Assembly (NCBI GenBank): GCA_001560915.1
Contig: CP014214.1
Coordinates: 620,001-684,000 of the forward strand
Direction of reading: 5' to 3'
Source: a methanogenic archaeon ISO4-H5
GTDB taxonomy: Archaea; Thermoplasmatota; Thermoplasmata; Methanomassiliicoccales; Methanomethylophilaceae
Length of the DNA stretch: 64,000 nt
The position numbers and the translations under genes are program-made. The number at the start of each line of letters is the position of its first letter. Position 1 is the first letter of the stretch. This document shows positions 9,070 through 17,949 of the stretch, piece by piece. The notes beneath the pieces are model-generated. The model made no database searches. It worked only from the letters and a program-made list of their open reading frames with translations, and was not told where the DNA came from.

Positions 9070-9746
9070 TGCCCACCCGTTACGACAGGCAGATCCTGCT
9101 TTTCGGAGAAGAGGGACAGAAGAAACTTTCCGAGGCCAAGGTCGGAGTTGCAGGCTGCGGAGGTCTCGGGACCATCGTCATCACCAATCTCGCTTCGGCG
9201 GGAGTAGGCAGCATGATCATCGCCGATAAGGATGTGCCAGAGATCACGAATCTCAACCGTCAGTTCGTCTACCGCGAGGGCGATGAGGAGAGCAAAGCCG
9301 ACCTTCTCAGCCAATGGGCCTGCGACCTCAACCCCGAGGTTGCTGTCGATTACTATGAAGGGGAACTCAACGAGTTCACCCTGCCTGCGCTTTTCGAGGA
9401 TTGCGACATTCTTGTGGATTGCCTCGACAACATGGAGACCAGGATGCTCCTCAACGATTTCGCCATGGAATCAGGTAAGATCCTGGTGCATGCGGGAGTC
9501 ACGGGGTATGCGGGACAGGTCACGGTAATAGTCCCCGGAAAGACCCCGGGTCTGGAAGAGATCTACCGCTATGTCAAGCCCTCCGCAGGCACACCGCCCT
9601 CTGTGGGTTCCATGGTATCATTGATCGGTTCCCTGGAAGCAACTCAGGTAATACAGATGATAACCGGTACCGGTTCCCCGTTCGTAGGTAAACTGGCCAC
9701 GGTCGATCTCCAGAATGGTTCGATGGAAATAATCAGCTTATCATGA
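9069..9746 (+). CDS. ThiF/MoeB/HesA family adenylyltransferase
   Basis: E1-like enzyme of 225 residues that adenylates the C-terminus of a ubiquitin-like sulfur carrier. It has the nucleotide-binding GCGGLGTIVITNLASAGVG, the DKDVPEITNLNRQF segment with the conserved arginine, and DCLDNMETR. The paired CxxC zinc ligands of MoeB and ThiF are not seen, as in shorter HesA-like members. No sulfur carrier gene is nearby, so the partner (MoaD- or SAMP-type) cannot be named. It overlaps cinA by one base and ends the lon-nadM-cinA-thiF group; a hairpin (TCTCGCC/GGTGAGA, near 9827-9846) follows. Confidence 0.85.
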   Translation: MPTRYDRQILLFGEEGQKKLSEAKVGVAGCGGLGTIVITNLASAGVGSMIIADKDVPEITNLNRQFVYREGDEESKADLLSQWACDLNPEVAVDYYEGELNEFTLPALFEDCDILVDCLDNMETRMLLNDFAMESGKILVHAGVTGYAGQVTVIVPGKTPGLEEIYRYVKPSAGTPPSVGSMVSLIGSLEATQVIQMITGTGSPFVGKLATVDLQNGSMEIISLS

Positions 9747-9911
9747 ATCGTGGGCAATTATCAATTTGAGCTTGAACACGAGTTCATATTGAAAAATCAG
9801 GGTCCGTGTAGAATATATTCAGAATCATCTCGCCTTTTTCGGTGAGAGCCTTCGCGACTTAGAAAATATACAAAATTTTATGAATTGCATAGTTCGTACT
9901 GAATTCAGAAC

Positions 9912-10085
9912 ATGTCCAGAGCATTAAAGATTGCCATTAACACTGCGGTAGCAATCCTGCTTGTTTGTTTAGCAATACGGTATTATGGTCATGATAATGG
10001 GTGGACTTTCATCTACGGTGGTGCTTCTTTAGGGCCCTTTTTTGAGGTGGTATTCCTCCTGAGGGAGAAGCGTAGCACGGAGTAA
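9912..10085 (+). CDS. Small hypothetical membrane protein
   Basis: A 57-residue ORF beginning MSRALKIAINTAVAILLV. It has one clear membrane span (about 6-22) and a second hydrophobic stretch (about 32-50), ending in a charged tail (REKRSTE). AT-rich sequence upstream (AAAATATACAAAATTTTATG, about 9872) could be its promoter. I recognise no family. A hairpin followed by seven Ts (10146-10152) lies downstream. Confidence 0.5.
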   Translation: MSRALKIAINTAVAILLVCLAIRYYGHDNGWTFIYGGASLGPFFEVVFLLREKRSTE

Positions 10086-10128
10086 TCCGTGCATAATGGG
10101 TTCGGTCATTAATGTCAAAGCGACACAC

Positions 10129-10152
10129 CCAGGTTTTATCTGGTCTTTTTTT
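10129..10152 (+). terminator. Short hairpin with T tract
   Basis: CCAG/CTGG arms around GTTTTAT, followed by a run of seven Ts. It lies between the small ORF and the symporter promoter and fits an archaeal U-tract terminator. Confidence 0.5.
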
Positions 10153-10163
10153 CAAGTGAGGAA

Positions 10164-10173
10164 TTATATATAG
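10164..10173 (+). promoter_or_regulatory. TATA box of the symporter operon
   Basis: TTATATATAG, 54 bp before the ATG at 10228, leaving a leader of about 30 nt. Confidence 0.6.
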
Positions 10174-10227
10174 CGTGTTCATACAGTGTGATAAGTGCTA
10201 ACAATTAGCACGGGGGACAAACGCAAA

Positions 10228-10356
10228 ATGACGTTCTTCGGACTCACGAACCTGTGGATTATCGGATCCTACATCGGCTGTTTCCTCACGGTCATAGCCT
10301 GCTGCTACATAGGATTCAAAGCGAAAAACCTGAACGACGACGAGAGTGATGAATGA
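10228..10356 (+). CDS. Symporter small accessory protein
   Basis: A 42-residue protein with a single membrane span (about WIIGSYIGCFLTVIACCYIG) and an acidic C-terminus (NDDESDE). Its stop TGA overlaps the ATG of the sodium:solute symporter gene. Small one-span proteins encoded immediately upstream of SSS transporters are a recurrent arrangement in archaea and bacteria; the role here as a subunit or assembly factor is inferred from that context. Confidence 0.7.
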   Translation: MTFFGLTNLWIIGSYIGCFLTVIACCYIGFKAKNLNDDESDE

Positions 10357-11993
10357 TGGCAGACGGAGTTTCCATCCCCATCTTCACCGTAATGCTCGTA
10401 ATCTTTGCTGCAGTCACCATCTTCCTGGGTCTGTACGGTTATAGGAACACCAAGAACAACTCCGAGTTCCTCCTGGGACGCAATAAGACCAATCCCCTGA
10501 TCATAGGTCTCTCCTACGGAGCCACCTTCCTCTCGGCCTCCGCTGTCATCGGTTTCGGCGGACAGGCGGCCACCCACGGTCTCACCCTGATGTGGCTGTG
10601 CTTCCTCAATCTCTTCGTGGGATTGTTCGTGGCATTCCTGGTATTCGGCCCCCGTACCAGGAAGGTCGGCAACAGGCTGAAGGCCGCCACCTTCTCCGAT
10701 CTCCTCGGAAAGATGTACCATTCCAAGGGCATCCGCGGATTCACCGCCCTCCTCATCATTATCATGATGCCCATCTACTGCGCCGCAGTGCTCAAGGGAG
10801 GAGTCAACTCCGTCGCCGTCCTCACCGGACTCACCGATTACTACGACGCGATCCTGATCATCCTCGCCGTCATCGTCGGTCTATACGTCGTATACGGAGG
10901 AATCATCGCCGTCATGTACAACGACGCCCTCCAGGCAGGAATCATGTTCGCAGGAATGGTCGTCATCCTCGTCATCACCTTCACCACCCTCGGCGGAGTC
11001 ACTCCCGCCTTCGAGTCGCTGGCCGACCTGAGCACCTCCGAAGCCTCCGGCGTACTGCCCGGATTCAACGGCTGGACCGAGGTCGCGAGCTTCGGCAGCA
11101 ACGAATGGATGCTCGTCGTAACGACATTCCTGATGGGAGTAGGATTGGGAGTTCTCACCCAGCCCCAGCTCATCGTTAGGTTCATGTCCGCCAAGGACGA
11201 CAGGATGCTTAACCGCTCCCTTATCGTGGGAAGCATCTTCATGATGGTCATCGTCGGAGCCGCATACACTTCTGGTGCGCTCTCCAACGTGTTCTTCATG
11301 AACGAGCACAGTCAGGCAGCCGCAGCCTATGTCAGCGGTCTCGGACTCGGTACCGACTTCATCGTCCCCCAGTACATCCTCGAGGTCTTCGACAGCGTCT
11401 TCGGAGGAGACTTCTTCATCTGTCTCTTCCTGCTCTCGCTCGTATGTGCCAGCATCTCCACCATCAGCGCTCTGATGCACACCATCGGAGCCGCCGGAGG
11501 ATACGACCTCTACACCATCATGGAGAACCGCAAGGCCAAGAGGGAGAAGGACTCCCAGAGCGTCCGCATCAACAGGATAGTCACCGCCATCATGATGGTG
11601 CTGGTCGTCATCTACTGCTACCTGATGCCCAAGGAGATCATCGCCAAGGCGACTTCCCTCTTCATGGGAATGACCGCGGCCGCACTCCTTCCCGCCTTCT
11701 GCCACGGACTTTACGCCAAGGGCGTCCCCGACAAGATGGCCGCTCTCGCCAGCATTACCGTCGGAACCGTCGTCTACCTGTTCTGGGCCCTGTTCATCAA
11801 CAGCTCCATGTCGGTGTTCATGCCTATCTGCAGGTGGATCACCGGCAACGCGGTGCTCTTCCCCAACACCTGGCTGGCATTCTGCGACCCCATGGTCATC
11901 GCCCTGCCCCTGTCCATCGCGGTGTTCGTCATCGTGAGACTTATCAATAGGTCTGCGGGCAAGGACAGTCAGGAAGCAACCGCTTCCAACTGA
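10353..11993 (+). CDS. Sodium:solute symporter family transporter
   Basis: SSS-family inner membrane transporter of 546 residues with about 13 membrane spans. It couples sodium entry to uptake of an organic solute. The family core is visible: NNSEFLLGRNKTN after the first span, GLSYGATFLSASAVIGFGG (span 2), and ALLIIIMMPIYCAAVLKGG. Substrate is unclear: the short upstream accessory gene and overall form resemble the pantothenate/monocarboxylate branch, but nothing in the sequence decides it. Two ATGs are adjacent (10353 and 10356); the first overlaps the upstream stop. Confidence 0.88.
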   Translation: MMADGVSIPIFTVMLVIFAAVTIFLGLYGYRNTKNNSEFLLGRNKTNPLIIGLSYGATFLSASAVIGFGGQAATHGLTLMWLCFLNLFVGLFVAFLVFGPRTRKVGNRLKAATFSDLLGKMYHSKGIRGFTALLIIIMMPIYCAAVLKGGVNSVAVLTGLTDYYDAILIILAVIVGLYVVYGGIIAVMYNDALQAGIMFAGMVVILVITFTTLGGVTPAFESLADLSTSEASGVLPGFNGWTEVASFGSNEWMLVVTTFLMGVGLGVLTQPQLIVRFMSAKDDRMLNRSLIVGSIFMMVIVGAAYTSGALSNVFFMNEHSQAAAAYVSGLGLGTDFIVPQYILEVFDSVFGGDFFICLFLLSLVCASISTISALMHTIGAAGGYDLYTIMENRKAKREKDSQSVRINRIVTAIMMVLVVIYCYLMPKEIIAKATSLFMGMTAAALLPAFCHGLYAKGVPDKMAALASITVGTVVYLFWALFINSSMSVFMPICRWITGNAVLFPNTWLAFCDPMVIALPLSIAVFVIVRLINRSAGKDSQEATASN

Positions 11994-12001
11994 AACTTCA
12001 A

Positions 12002-12511
12002 TCAGGACTTCCGGTCCGTCGTGAGACGGCTGGAGTCCTCTTCATTTTCCCATTCCGTTTCTTCTTCGGTTTCTTCGGGTTCATACCCATGGGAACGGTT
12101 GTACTCTTCGGCCGAGACACCGTTTATCGTCACGTTCCTGGGAGTCTTCCCGGTCCTGGCATAATAGATCCCGGCGGCCATGATCGCCAGACCTATCGCC
12201 ATGAAGATACCGGGTCCGAGGAAGATGACTGGAGGGACTTCATCGGACATCGGAACGACCCATAAGAAAAGGGCTATGAACATCAGGCCGAACAGGAAGA
12301 ACACGGCACCGAACATGATAAAGAACAGGCTCACGGGCTGCATTTTCTTATTCGCCGGGGGCGTCTGGGTCATGTGGCTTGTTTCTTCTACCTCCGGTAC
12401 ATCGGGACGATAGGTGCTACCGCCGGATAACCCCTGTCCGCGGTTCTTCCTCTCCTGCTCGCGGAGGTAGTCGTCGTAACTCTTGCCGCCGATCATATCT
12501 GACGGGTACAA
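12002..12511 (-). CDS. Hypothetical membrane protein with two spans
   Basis: 169 residues. The polar N-terminal part (about 1-58) is rich in charged and proline residues. Two membrane spans follow (about 59-85 and 95-118), then a charged C-terminus with the acidic patch EPEETEEETEWENEEDSS. No family is recognised. It converges with the symporter gene (8 bp apart) and diverges from purC. An alternative start is Met6. Confidence 0.6.
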   Translation of the reverse strand: MYPSDMIGGKSYDDYLREQERKNRGQGLSGGSTYRPDVPEVEETSHMTQTPPANKKMQPVSLFFIMFGAVFFLFGLMFIALFLWVVPMSDEVPPVIFLGPGIFMAIGLAIMAAGIYYARTGKTPRNVTINGVSAEEYNRSHGYEPEETEEETEWENEEDSSRLTTDRKS

Positions 12512-12589
12512 GTCATCAGCCGTATATACCGACTACCCGCACGAACCTAACCAACAACGTGTTTATAGGTCTCCGTCCATCACCGCCTC

Positions 12590-13492
12590 ATGCAGCACAT
12601 CATGACCGGCAAGGTCAAAGAAGTCTACGCGATCGACGACGACACCCTCGAGTTCGCCTACACCGATCACATCTCCGTTTTCGACAAGATCATTCCCTCT
12701 ATGATTCCTCACAAGGGAGAGACCCTGTGCAGGACCGCCAAGTACTGGTTCAACATCCTCACCAAAGAGGGAATCAACAACCACTACATCTCCGAGCCCT
12801 CCAAGGACAGGATGGACGTCAAGAGGGTGCAGATCATCCGCGATTACTCCAAGATTGACGGGAACACCAAGAACTACCTCATTCCTCTCGAGGTCATCTG
12901 CAGGTATTACGCAGCAGGTTCCCTCCTCGACAGGCTGAAATCAGGAAAGGTCAAGCCCGAGGACCTCGGATTCGAGCCCGGACACGAAGTGAAGAAGGGA
13001 GAGAAGCTCCCCAAGCCCTTCGTTGAGTGCACCACCAAGCTGGAAGCCACTGATATGAACCTCACCACCGAGGAGGCCAAGAAGATGGCCGGACTCACCG
13101 ACGCGGAGTACGACAACATAGTCGCCACCACCCTCAAGATCGATGAGATCATCGCCCGCGAGGCAGGCAAGAGGAACCTCATTCACTGCGACGGAAAGAA
13201 GGAATACGCCTTCGACAAGGACAGGAAGCTCATGGTCATCGACACCTTCGGAACCCTCGACGAGGACCGCTGGTGGGATGCAGAGGAGTACGCCAAGGGC
13301 AACATCGTGGAGCTCTCCAAGGAGTTCGTCAGGCAGTACTACCGCGAGACCGGCTACCACAAGGCGCTTTACGACGCCCGCGAGAAGGGAGAGCCCGAGC
13401 CCGACATACCTGCTCTGCCCCAGGAGATCATCGACCGTGTCAGCAAACTGTATGTTGACATGTACGAGAGAATCACCGGCGAGAAGTTCTGA
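12590..13492 (+). CDS. purC: SAICAR synthase
   Basis: Phosphoribosylaminoimidazole-succinocarboxamide synthase, joining aspartate to CAIR in purine synthesis. Recognisable motifs are TGKVKEVYAIDD (glycine-rich ATP loop), DHISVFD, EVICRYYAAGSLL and DTFGTLDEDRWW. At 300 residues it is of the longer type, extended beyond the bacterial 240-residue form. TTTATA about 25 bp upstream suggests a nearly leaderless transcript. The second ATG (12602) also fits the alignment, so the exact start is open. Confidence 0.92.
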   Translation: MQHIMTGKVKEVYAIDDDTLEFAYTDHISVFDKIIPSMIPHKGETLCRTAKYWFNILTKEGINNHYISEPSKDRMDVKRVQIIRDYSKIDGNTKNYLIPLEVICRYYAAGSLLDRLKSGKVKPEDLGFEPGHEVKKGEKLPKPFVECTTKLEATDMNLTTEEAKKMAGLTDAEYDNIVATTLKIDEIIAREAGKRNLIHCDGKKEYAFDKDRKLMVIDTFGTLDEDRWWDAEEYAKGNIVELSKEFVRQYYRETGYHKALYDAREKGEPEPDIPALPQEIIDRVSKLYVDMYERITGEKF

Positions 13493-13497
13493 TCACC

Positions 13498-13517
13498 GCG
13501 GGGGTGCATACCCCCGC
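13498..13517. terminator. Strong GC hairpin between purC and the Rpn-family gene
   Basis: GCGGGGGT (13498-13505) pairs with ACCCCCGC (13510-13517) around a 4-nt loop, between two convergent genes. It has no long T tract. Confidence 0.55.
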
Positions 13518-13526
13518 AAAACTCCC

Positions 13527-14540
13527 TTACTGATTCAGTTTATCCTTTGATAGATAAGTTACAGAATGTCTGATATCTTCGGGGACGTCAAGGATTTCTA
13601 TCGCTTCTTCGACAGTAACACCATAGGTTTTCACAAGTTTGAGCACGTGGGAAACTGTCAGGTTTATCGATGTCTCTTCGATGGCGTTATCAATATATGA
13701 CTGCCTCAAATCCTCTATTATTGTGCTCATTTCTTTGACCCCCGACTCAATTATCTCATCCCAGCTTATTAAATACTTTTCCAGAAGCAGTGTTTTTCTC
13801 TCTTTCAATTTCAAGCCTGCAGAGAAAAGTGTATTCAGCATACCTATCATTCTGCTTACAGAATCTTCAGATTCGTATGTTTCATCTAATCCGGGTTGTT
13901 TTGGTTCTCCTAAGAAGATGAAATAGGTTGTTATTTGATCTTTTTTGGGAATGGGTTCCCCACTCTCAAACCTATCCACATAACGTCCAGTTGTCGAATA
14001 TTGGATAATGCTATTCTCTCTGTTTTTCGGTGGATTCAAGAAAATCCAAACAGAGACTACTTTGCGGAGAGTTTTGTACTTATCCTCCGTTGAACAAGAA
14101 TGTTTCTGATTTGTTTCTTGCTCAATCTGATGATTCACACTGCCCCTGTCTGGGTACAATTGTGAGAATATTAGTGCAGATTCATATCCAGTTGCCCGGT
14201 TAGTTATCGGATAGGATGTGTGATACTTTCCCTGAGCTTCTATATGGAATCTAAGGGAAACATCTTCTTCTTTGTTTGGTAACCTGATGTCGTAAAGGAG
14301 ATCTAGGCGCAGAGGTGAACCCGTGTCACCGGCTAACTCACCATTCACTCTCTGAGGGGTATTGGATTTAGGTCCGATAAAGTACTGCGGAACCATAGCG
14401 GGATCCATCGTTTTGAATTCCGGAACGCATCCGCAAATCATGTTGGAGAGGATTGGTGCATGCTCCATCAACTTCTTTATCGCTAAGTCGCCTCTAATTC
14501 CGAGCTTATCATTTCCCGATTCTGTATCTTGGTCAGTCAT
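13527..14540 (-). CDS. Rpn/PD-(D/E)XK nuclease family putative transposase-like protein
   Basis: 337-residue protein of the Rpn-type (recombination-promoting nuclease) PD-(D/E)XK group. The nuclease core is RLDLLYDIRLP followed by RFHIEAQGKYH, giving the D...ExQ metal-binding pattern. The C-terminal third is helical and ends in a short regulatory-looking segment. It is AT-richer than its neighbours, which suits a laterally acquired gene. A related but disrupted gene lies at 26.7 kb, and both proteins begin MTDQ. The biological role of these proteins in archaea is unknown. Confidence 0.8.
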   Translation of the reverse strand: MTDQDTESGNDKLGIRGDLAIKKLMEHAPILSNMICGCVPEFKTMDPAMVPQYFIGPKSNTPQRVNGELAGDTGSPLRLDLLYDIRLPNKEEDVSLRFHIEAQGKYHTSYPITNRATGYESALIFSQLYPDRGSVNHQIEQETNQKHSCSTEDKYKTLRKVVSVWIFLNPPKNRENSIIQYSTTGRYVDRFESGEPIPKKDQITTYFIFLGEPKQPGLDETYESEDSVSRMIGMLNTLFSAGLKLKERKTLLLEKYLISWDEIIESGVKEMSTIIEDLRQSYIDNAIEETSINLTVSHVLKLVKTYGVTVEEAIEILDVPEDIRHSVTYLSKDKLNQ

Positions 14541-14648
14541 GAAGATCCCAGATGTCGTTCCAAATTTGATAACTTAAACATCTGCAGTACAGTTAGCCCT
14601 GCAGTGGTTGGTAGCAGGATTAAATCGGTGGATTCTCATGTACAACGG

Positions 14649-15110
14649 ATGCATCGTATTCTCTTCGTATGCTATGGAAACATGTGCCGCAGCCCTACGG
14701 CCCATTTCGTTTTCCAGCATATGGTGGACGAACGCGGTCTCTCTGATTCGTTCCATATCGATTCCGCCGGAGAGGGATACAACATCGACGGGATGCCCAT
14801 GTCGCACGGAACCATCGATGAATTGGTCGCTCACAAGATCCCTTTCGACGATAACCGTCTTTCGAGGCAGTTCGAACCTTACGATTACGAACTGTTCGAT
14901 TACATCATCGCTATGGATAACGAGAACGTAGAGTCTCTGAGAGAGCAGACGCACGATGACCCAGACAGGAAGATTTCACTCCTGCTTTCTTTTACCGGTG
15001 AAGACCGCGAGATCGATGATCCGTACTATACCGGCAAGTATGCGAAAGCCTTCGATGAAATACACAGAGGGTGCGAAGCACTCCTGGAAAAGCTGCTGTC
15101 GGAAGACTGA
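14649..15110 (+). CDS. Low-molecular-weight protein tyrosine phosphatase
   Basis: 153 residues. The active-site P-loop CYGNMCRS at the N-terminus fits C(X)5R(S/T). DDPYYTG near residue 125 supplies the general-acid aspartate. I take the ATG at 14649 because it puts the P-loop about 7 residues in, as is usual; an in-frame GTG at 14628 is an alternative. It may equally be an arsenate reductase of this fold, but the Tyr-rich DPYY motif favours a phosphatase. It ends exactly at the stop of the convergent UPF0179 gene. Confidence 0.85.
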   Translation: MHRILFVCYGNMCRSPTAHFVFQHMVDERGLSDSFHIDSAGEGYNIDGMPMSHGTIDELVAHKIPFDDNRLSRQFEPYDYELFDYIIAMDNENVESLREQTHDDPDRKISLLLSFTGEDREIDDPYYTGKYAKAFDEIHRGCEALLEKLLSED

Positions 15111-15542
15111 TCATCCGATAGTAACGACGTTGCGGTTCTGTCCGATGAGACACTCCGCCTTGCCCTCGACCACATCGATCTTGACCTTCTGTTCGCTGTC
15201 GACTCCGTCGGGATTGCACTGGTGATAGTGCTTGCATCCGATCTGTCCGCAGCCAGAGGGGAAGAATGTGATGAAGGAGCCGTCGATGGCGTACTTCTTC
15301 TCGACGCAGACGGACCTGGAGGTCTTGGTGACCTCTACCACGCGGACTTTGCCTTCGGTGAGGTCGCAGTCGTGCACCGGGGGCCTGACGTTGATGACAG
15401 TGTACTTCTGACCTTTCTCGAGGTTGAGGCAAATCTTGTTGAACGAGCATGCTGTGCATTCGATCTGTCCTCCCATGAACACGAAGGACTTGCCCACTAC
15501 GGCATCGTCCTCTCCGACGAGTGTGAGGATCTTGTCAGCCAT
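15111..15542 (-). CDS. UPF0179 family protein
   Basis: 143-residue archaeal protein of the UPF0179 family, function unknown. About ten cysteines occur in pairs and clusters (CTACSFNKICL, HDCDL, GCGQIGCKHYHQC, AECLIG), suggesting bound zinc or an iron-sulfur cluster. Its ATG overlaps the stop of egsA by one base, so the two are translationally coupled. The link to lipid synthesis is only contextual. Confidence 0.85.
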   Translation of the reverse strand: MADKILTLVGEDDAVVGKSFVFMGGQIECTACSFNKICLNLEKGQKYTVINVRPPVHDCDLTEGKVRVVEVTKTSRSVCVEKKYAIDGSFITFFPSGCGQIGCKHYHQCNPDGVDSEQKVKIDVVEGKAECLIGQNRNVVTIG

Positions 15543-16609
15543 CAGATCACCCCCGTATTCTTGGCGAGGTTGTATGCCGCATTGCGAGTGAGTCCGTTGT
15601 CGCCGAGGATGGTGTACCTGTCCTTCCTGACCTTGTTGGCTGCCACCAGCGCATCGATGACGTCTTCTTCGCTGAGTCCGATCTCCGCGGCGGTTACAGG
15701 GGCACCGATCATCTTGAGCGCGTCGCGGACGGGCTTCCAGTTGTCGCCCTGGAGATACATCATCATAATGCACCCGATTCCGCACTGCTCCCCGTGCATG
15801 GCCTTGCCGGGGTGCAGGATGTCGAGAGCATGAGAGAACATGTGCTCCGAACCGCTGGTAGGTCTGGATGACCCAGCAACACACATCGAGGTACCGGAAG
15901 CGACCGCCGGTTTCAGGACGTACCATACGCTCTCCTCCAGTCCGGGCCTGATGTTGGGTGCGTAGTGCAGGATGGCCTCGGCGGAGTATTTCGAAAGAGC
16001 ATAAGCGGAGGTGCTGAACTCCTCGTCCTTGATCTTCCTGGCGAAGTCCCAGTCGTTGAGTGCTGAGAAATTGGAGATGACGTCTGCACATCCGGAAGCG
16101 AGATACCTGTAAGGTGCCTTGACGATTACTTCGGTATCGCCAAGGATTGCTATAGGGGGGACCGCCTGCACGGAGGTGTTGCTCCCGTTGACGTTCTTGA
16201 AGGAGGCCCTGTCGGAGCAGATTCCGTCGTGGGCCACCGAGGTGGGGATGCTGATGAAGGGGATGCCGGTGTCCTTGGAGACGATCTTGCAGATATCGAT
16301 CTTGCTTCCTCCGCCTACCGCAAGGATGAACTTGGCCTCGGATTTCTTCACGGCCTCCATGACCTTGTCCACACTGTCCTGGGTGGTGTTGCCCACGAAG
16401 ACGGCGGACATGTCGAAACCCGCGTCGGTGCACTGATCCGAAATGGCCTTGCCGGCAGCCTGATATGTATTGTCGCCGGTGACGATGAGTCCTTCGTGTC
16501 CGAAAAGGAGTGATCTGCAGACATCAGCGGTCTGGCTGATTACCCCGTGACCGAGGATGGTGGTACGGGGGAACACCATGGCCCTGACCTTGGTGAATTC
16601 TTCGCTCAT
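15542..16609 (-). CDS. egsA: sn-glycerol-1-phosphate dehydrogenase
   Basis: NAD(P)H-dependent reduction of dihydroxyacetone phosphate to sn-glycerol-1-phosphate, the step that sets the stereochemistry of archaeal lipids. The 355-residue product has the AVGGGSKIDICK nucleotide loop, SIPTSVAHDGICSDRAS, and the metal ligands in SGSEHMFSHALD and HPGKAMHGEQ. I start at 16609 (MSEEFTKVRAMVF); the longer ORF to 16657 adds residues not expected in the family. Presence of this gene is strong evidence for an archaeon. Confidence 0.95.
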   Translation of the reverse strand: MSEEFTKVRAMVFPRTTILGHGVISQTADVCRSLLFGHEGLIVTGDNTYQAAGKAISDQCTDAGFDMSAVFVGNTTQDSVDKVMEAVKKSEAKFILAVGGGSKIDICKIVSKDTGIPFISIPTSVAHDGICSDRASFKNVNGSNTSVQAVPPIAILGDTEVIVKAPYRYLASGCADVISNFSALNDWDFARKIKDEEFSTSAYALSKYSAEAILHYAPNIRPGLEESVWYVLKPAVASGTSMCVAGSSRPTSGSEHMFSHALDILHPGKAMHGEQCGIGCIMMMYLQGDNWKPVRDALKMIGAPVTAAEIGLSEEDVIDALVAANKVRKDRYTILGDNGLTRNAAYNLAKNTGVI

Positions 16610-16702
16610 ATCCCTATCAATCCCGTATCGGCAGGATTCTATAAAGTATATCGCCAAAAATCATCCAAAAATCCTAAAAACGTATATCGCCCTCAACAGT
16701 GC

Positions 16703-17206
16703 ATGAAGGTCACGATTCTCTGCGGCAGCGGGCACGCGGGAGGGAGTACCGAACGTATGTGCCAGGTGTTCTCGGAGGTCATGGAGTCTCACGGAGTTGC
16801 TTCGAACATCGTGAGGCTTTCCGATCTCAACATTCTTGATTACACCGGGGATCATGAGTACGATGACGACATGGAATCCCTCTGCCGGAACATGGAATCA
16901 ACAGACCTTCTCGTGTTCGCCACCCCTATCTATTTCAACGGCTGTTCATCCATCCTCAAGAGGTTTATCGACCGTCTGAACCCTTACTGGGGTTCGGACC
17001 GCTCCCATCCGAAGTATGCCTGCGCAATGATGTGCGGGGGAAGCCCCCGGTGCGAATTCTCCCATGCCAGATCGGAAATCAAATCCGCTGTCAACACCGT
17101 GGGCATGGAATGGTTGGGGGATGTGTGTCTCCCCGGAACCGACAAGGGGAAAATCGACGAGGCCAAAATCCGTGAATTCGCGGATTCAATCTTCAACAAA
17201 TTGTAA
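16703..17206 (+). CDS. NADPH-dependent FMN reductase / flavodoxin-fold protein
   Basis: 167-residue flavodoxin-like protein. The phosphate loop is CGSGHAGGSTERM at about 6-18, and ATPIYFNGCSSILKRFIDRL matches the second FMN loop of the NADPH-dependent FMN reductase and iron-sulfur flavoprotein families. The CX2CX2C cluster site of true iron-sulfur flavoproteins is not seen between them. Electron donor and acceptor are unknown. It is divergent from egsA and convergent with the next gene. Confidence 0.82.
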   Translation: MKVTILCGSGHAGGSTERMCQVFSEVMESHGVASNIVRLSDLNILDYTGDHEYDDDMESLCRNMESTDLLVFATPIYFNGCSSILKRFIDRLNPYWGSDRSHPKYACAMMCGGSPRCEFSHARSEIKSAVNTVGMEWLGDVCLPGTDKGKIDEAKIREFADSIFNKL

Positions 17207-17818
17207 TCAGAACGGGAATAGATCCTCTGCTAGGATGTGCACTTCCCTCTCGACCTTCCTGAACGGGCTGTAAGTGACCAGACCTCCGCATTGATCGGTC
17301 AGGTCCTCCCACCTCTCATCGGGGATGGAGCCGTCCATGTCGGCGACCATGATGTTATGGAATCCGTATCCCGAAAGCTTCTCAACCAGCCGTACTGGGT
17401 CTTTGCCGTTGTGCAGTCCTTTCCTGCATGAGAGGAGAGGGACGCACTGGTCCGAGATATCGATGATATCGGGGAGTACGGAATCGTTCTTTATCCTGTC
17501 ATAAGGGAAGACAAGCCTGTCCGCCGAACCGAGGAATGCATCGAGGACATCGATGTCGTCGTAGATCGGTTCCACCAGCCACAGGTCGTTGCCAGGAGTC
17601 TTGCAGGACTCTATGAACGAAGGGTAGAAGCGTCCTCTGTTGATACCTTCGGTATCGACTACCAGGACCTTGCCGCGCTCCGCCCTGGTCTTCAGACGGT
17701 CGATGGAAACGGCAGGCACAGTTTCCTCTACAGAGTACTTCCCGTCGCTTACGACGGGCTTTCCCGCGTACAGTTTCTGGTTCTGTATGGTTCCGTAGAT
17801 CAACGGTATTGTCTGCAT
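17207..17818 (-). CDS. Hypothetical protein, possibly HisA-like
   Basis: 203 residues with no membrane span. The segment VLVVDTEGINRGRFYPSFI and the alternating strand-helix layout faintly recall HisA/HisF-like TIM barrels of methanogens, but catalytic residues cannot be assigned and the protein is shorter than HisA. I do not assign a function. The stop directly abuts the end of the flavoprotein gene. Its promoter region (17820-17900) contains an AT-rich stretch, and the gene is monocistronic. Confidence 0.55.
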   Translation of the reverse strand: MQTIPLIYGTIQNQKLYAGKPVVSDGKYSVEETVPAVSIDRLKTRAERGKVLVVDTEGINRGRFYPSFIESCKTPGNDLWLVEPIYDDIDVLDAFLGSADRLVFPYDRIKNDSVLPDIIDISDQCVPLLSCRKGLHNGKDPVRLVEKLSGYGFHNIMVADMDGSIPDERWEDLTDQCGGLVTYSPFRKVEREVHILAEDLFPF

Positions 17819-17912
17819 CCAAATGCTCCCGAATCGAGTATATCCCGATATGCTGGGACAATATCATCCCGTAGGGGATTCTTGTATAAAAGTGTAGTAA
17901 AAGTTGAGTTCG

Positions 17913-17930
17913 GGCCGGGTTGCCCCGGCC
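17913..17930 (-). terminator. Hairpin downstream of the four-span membrane gene
   Basis: GGCCGGG (17913-17919) pairs with CCCGGCC (17924-17930). On the minus strand it is followed by a T-containing run (CTTTTAC), suiting termination of the gene ending at 17950. Confidence 0.55.
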
Positions 17931-17949
17931 GTCACTCGGTATTAGAGTT

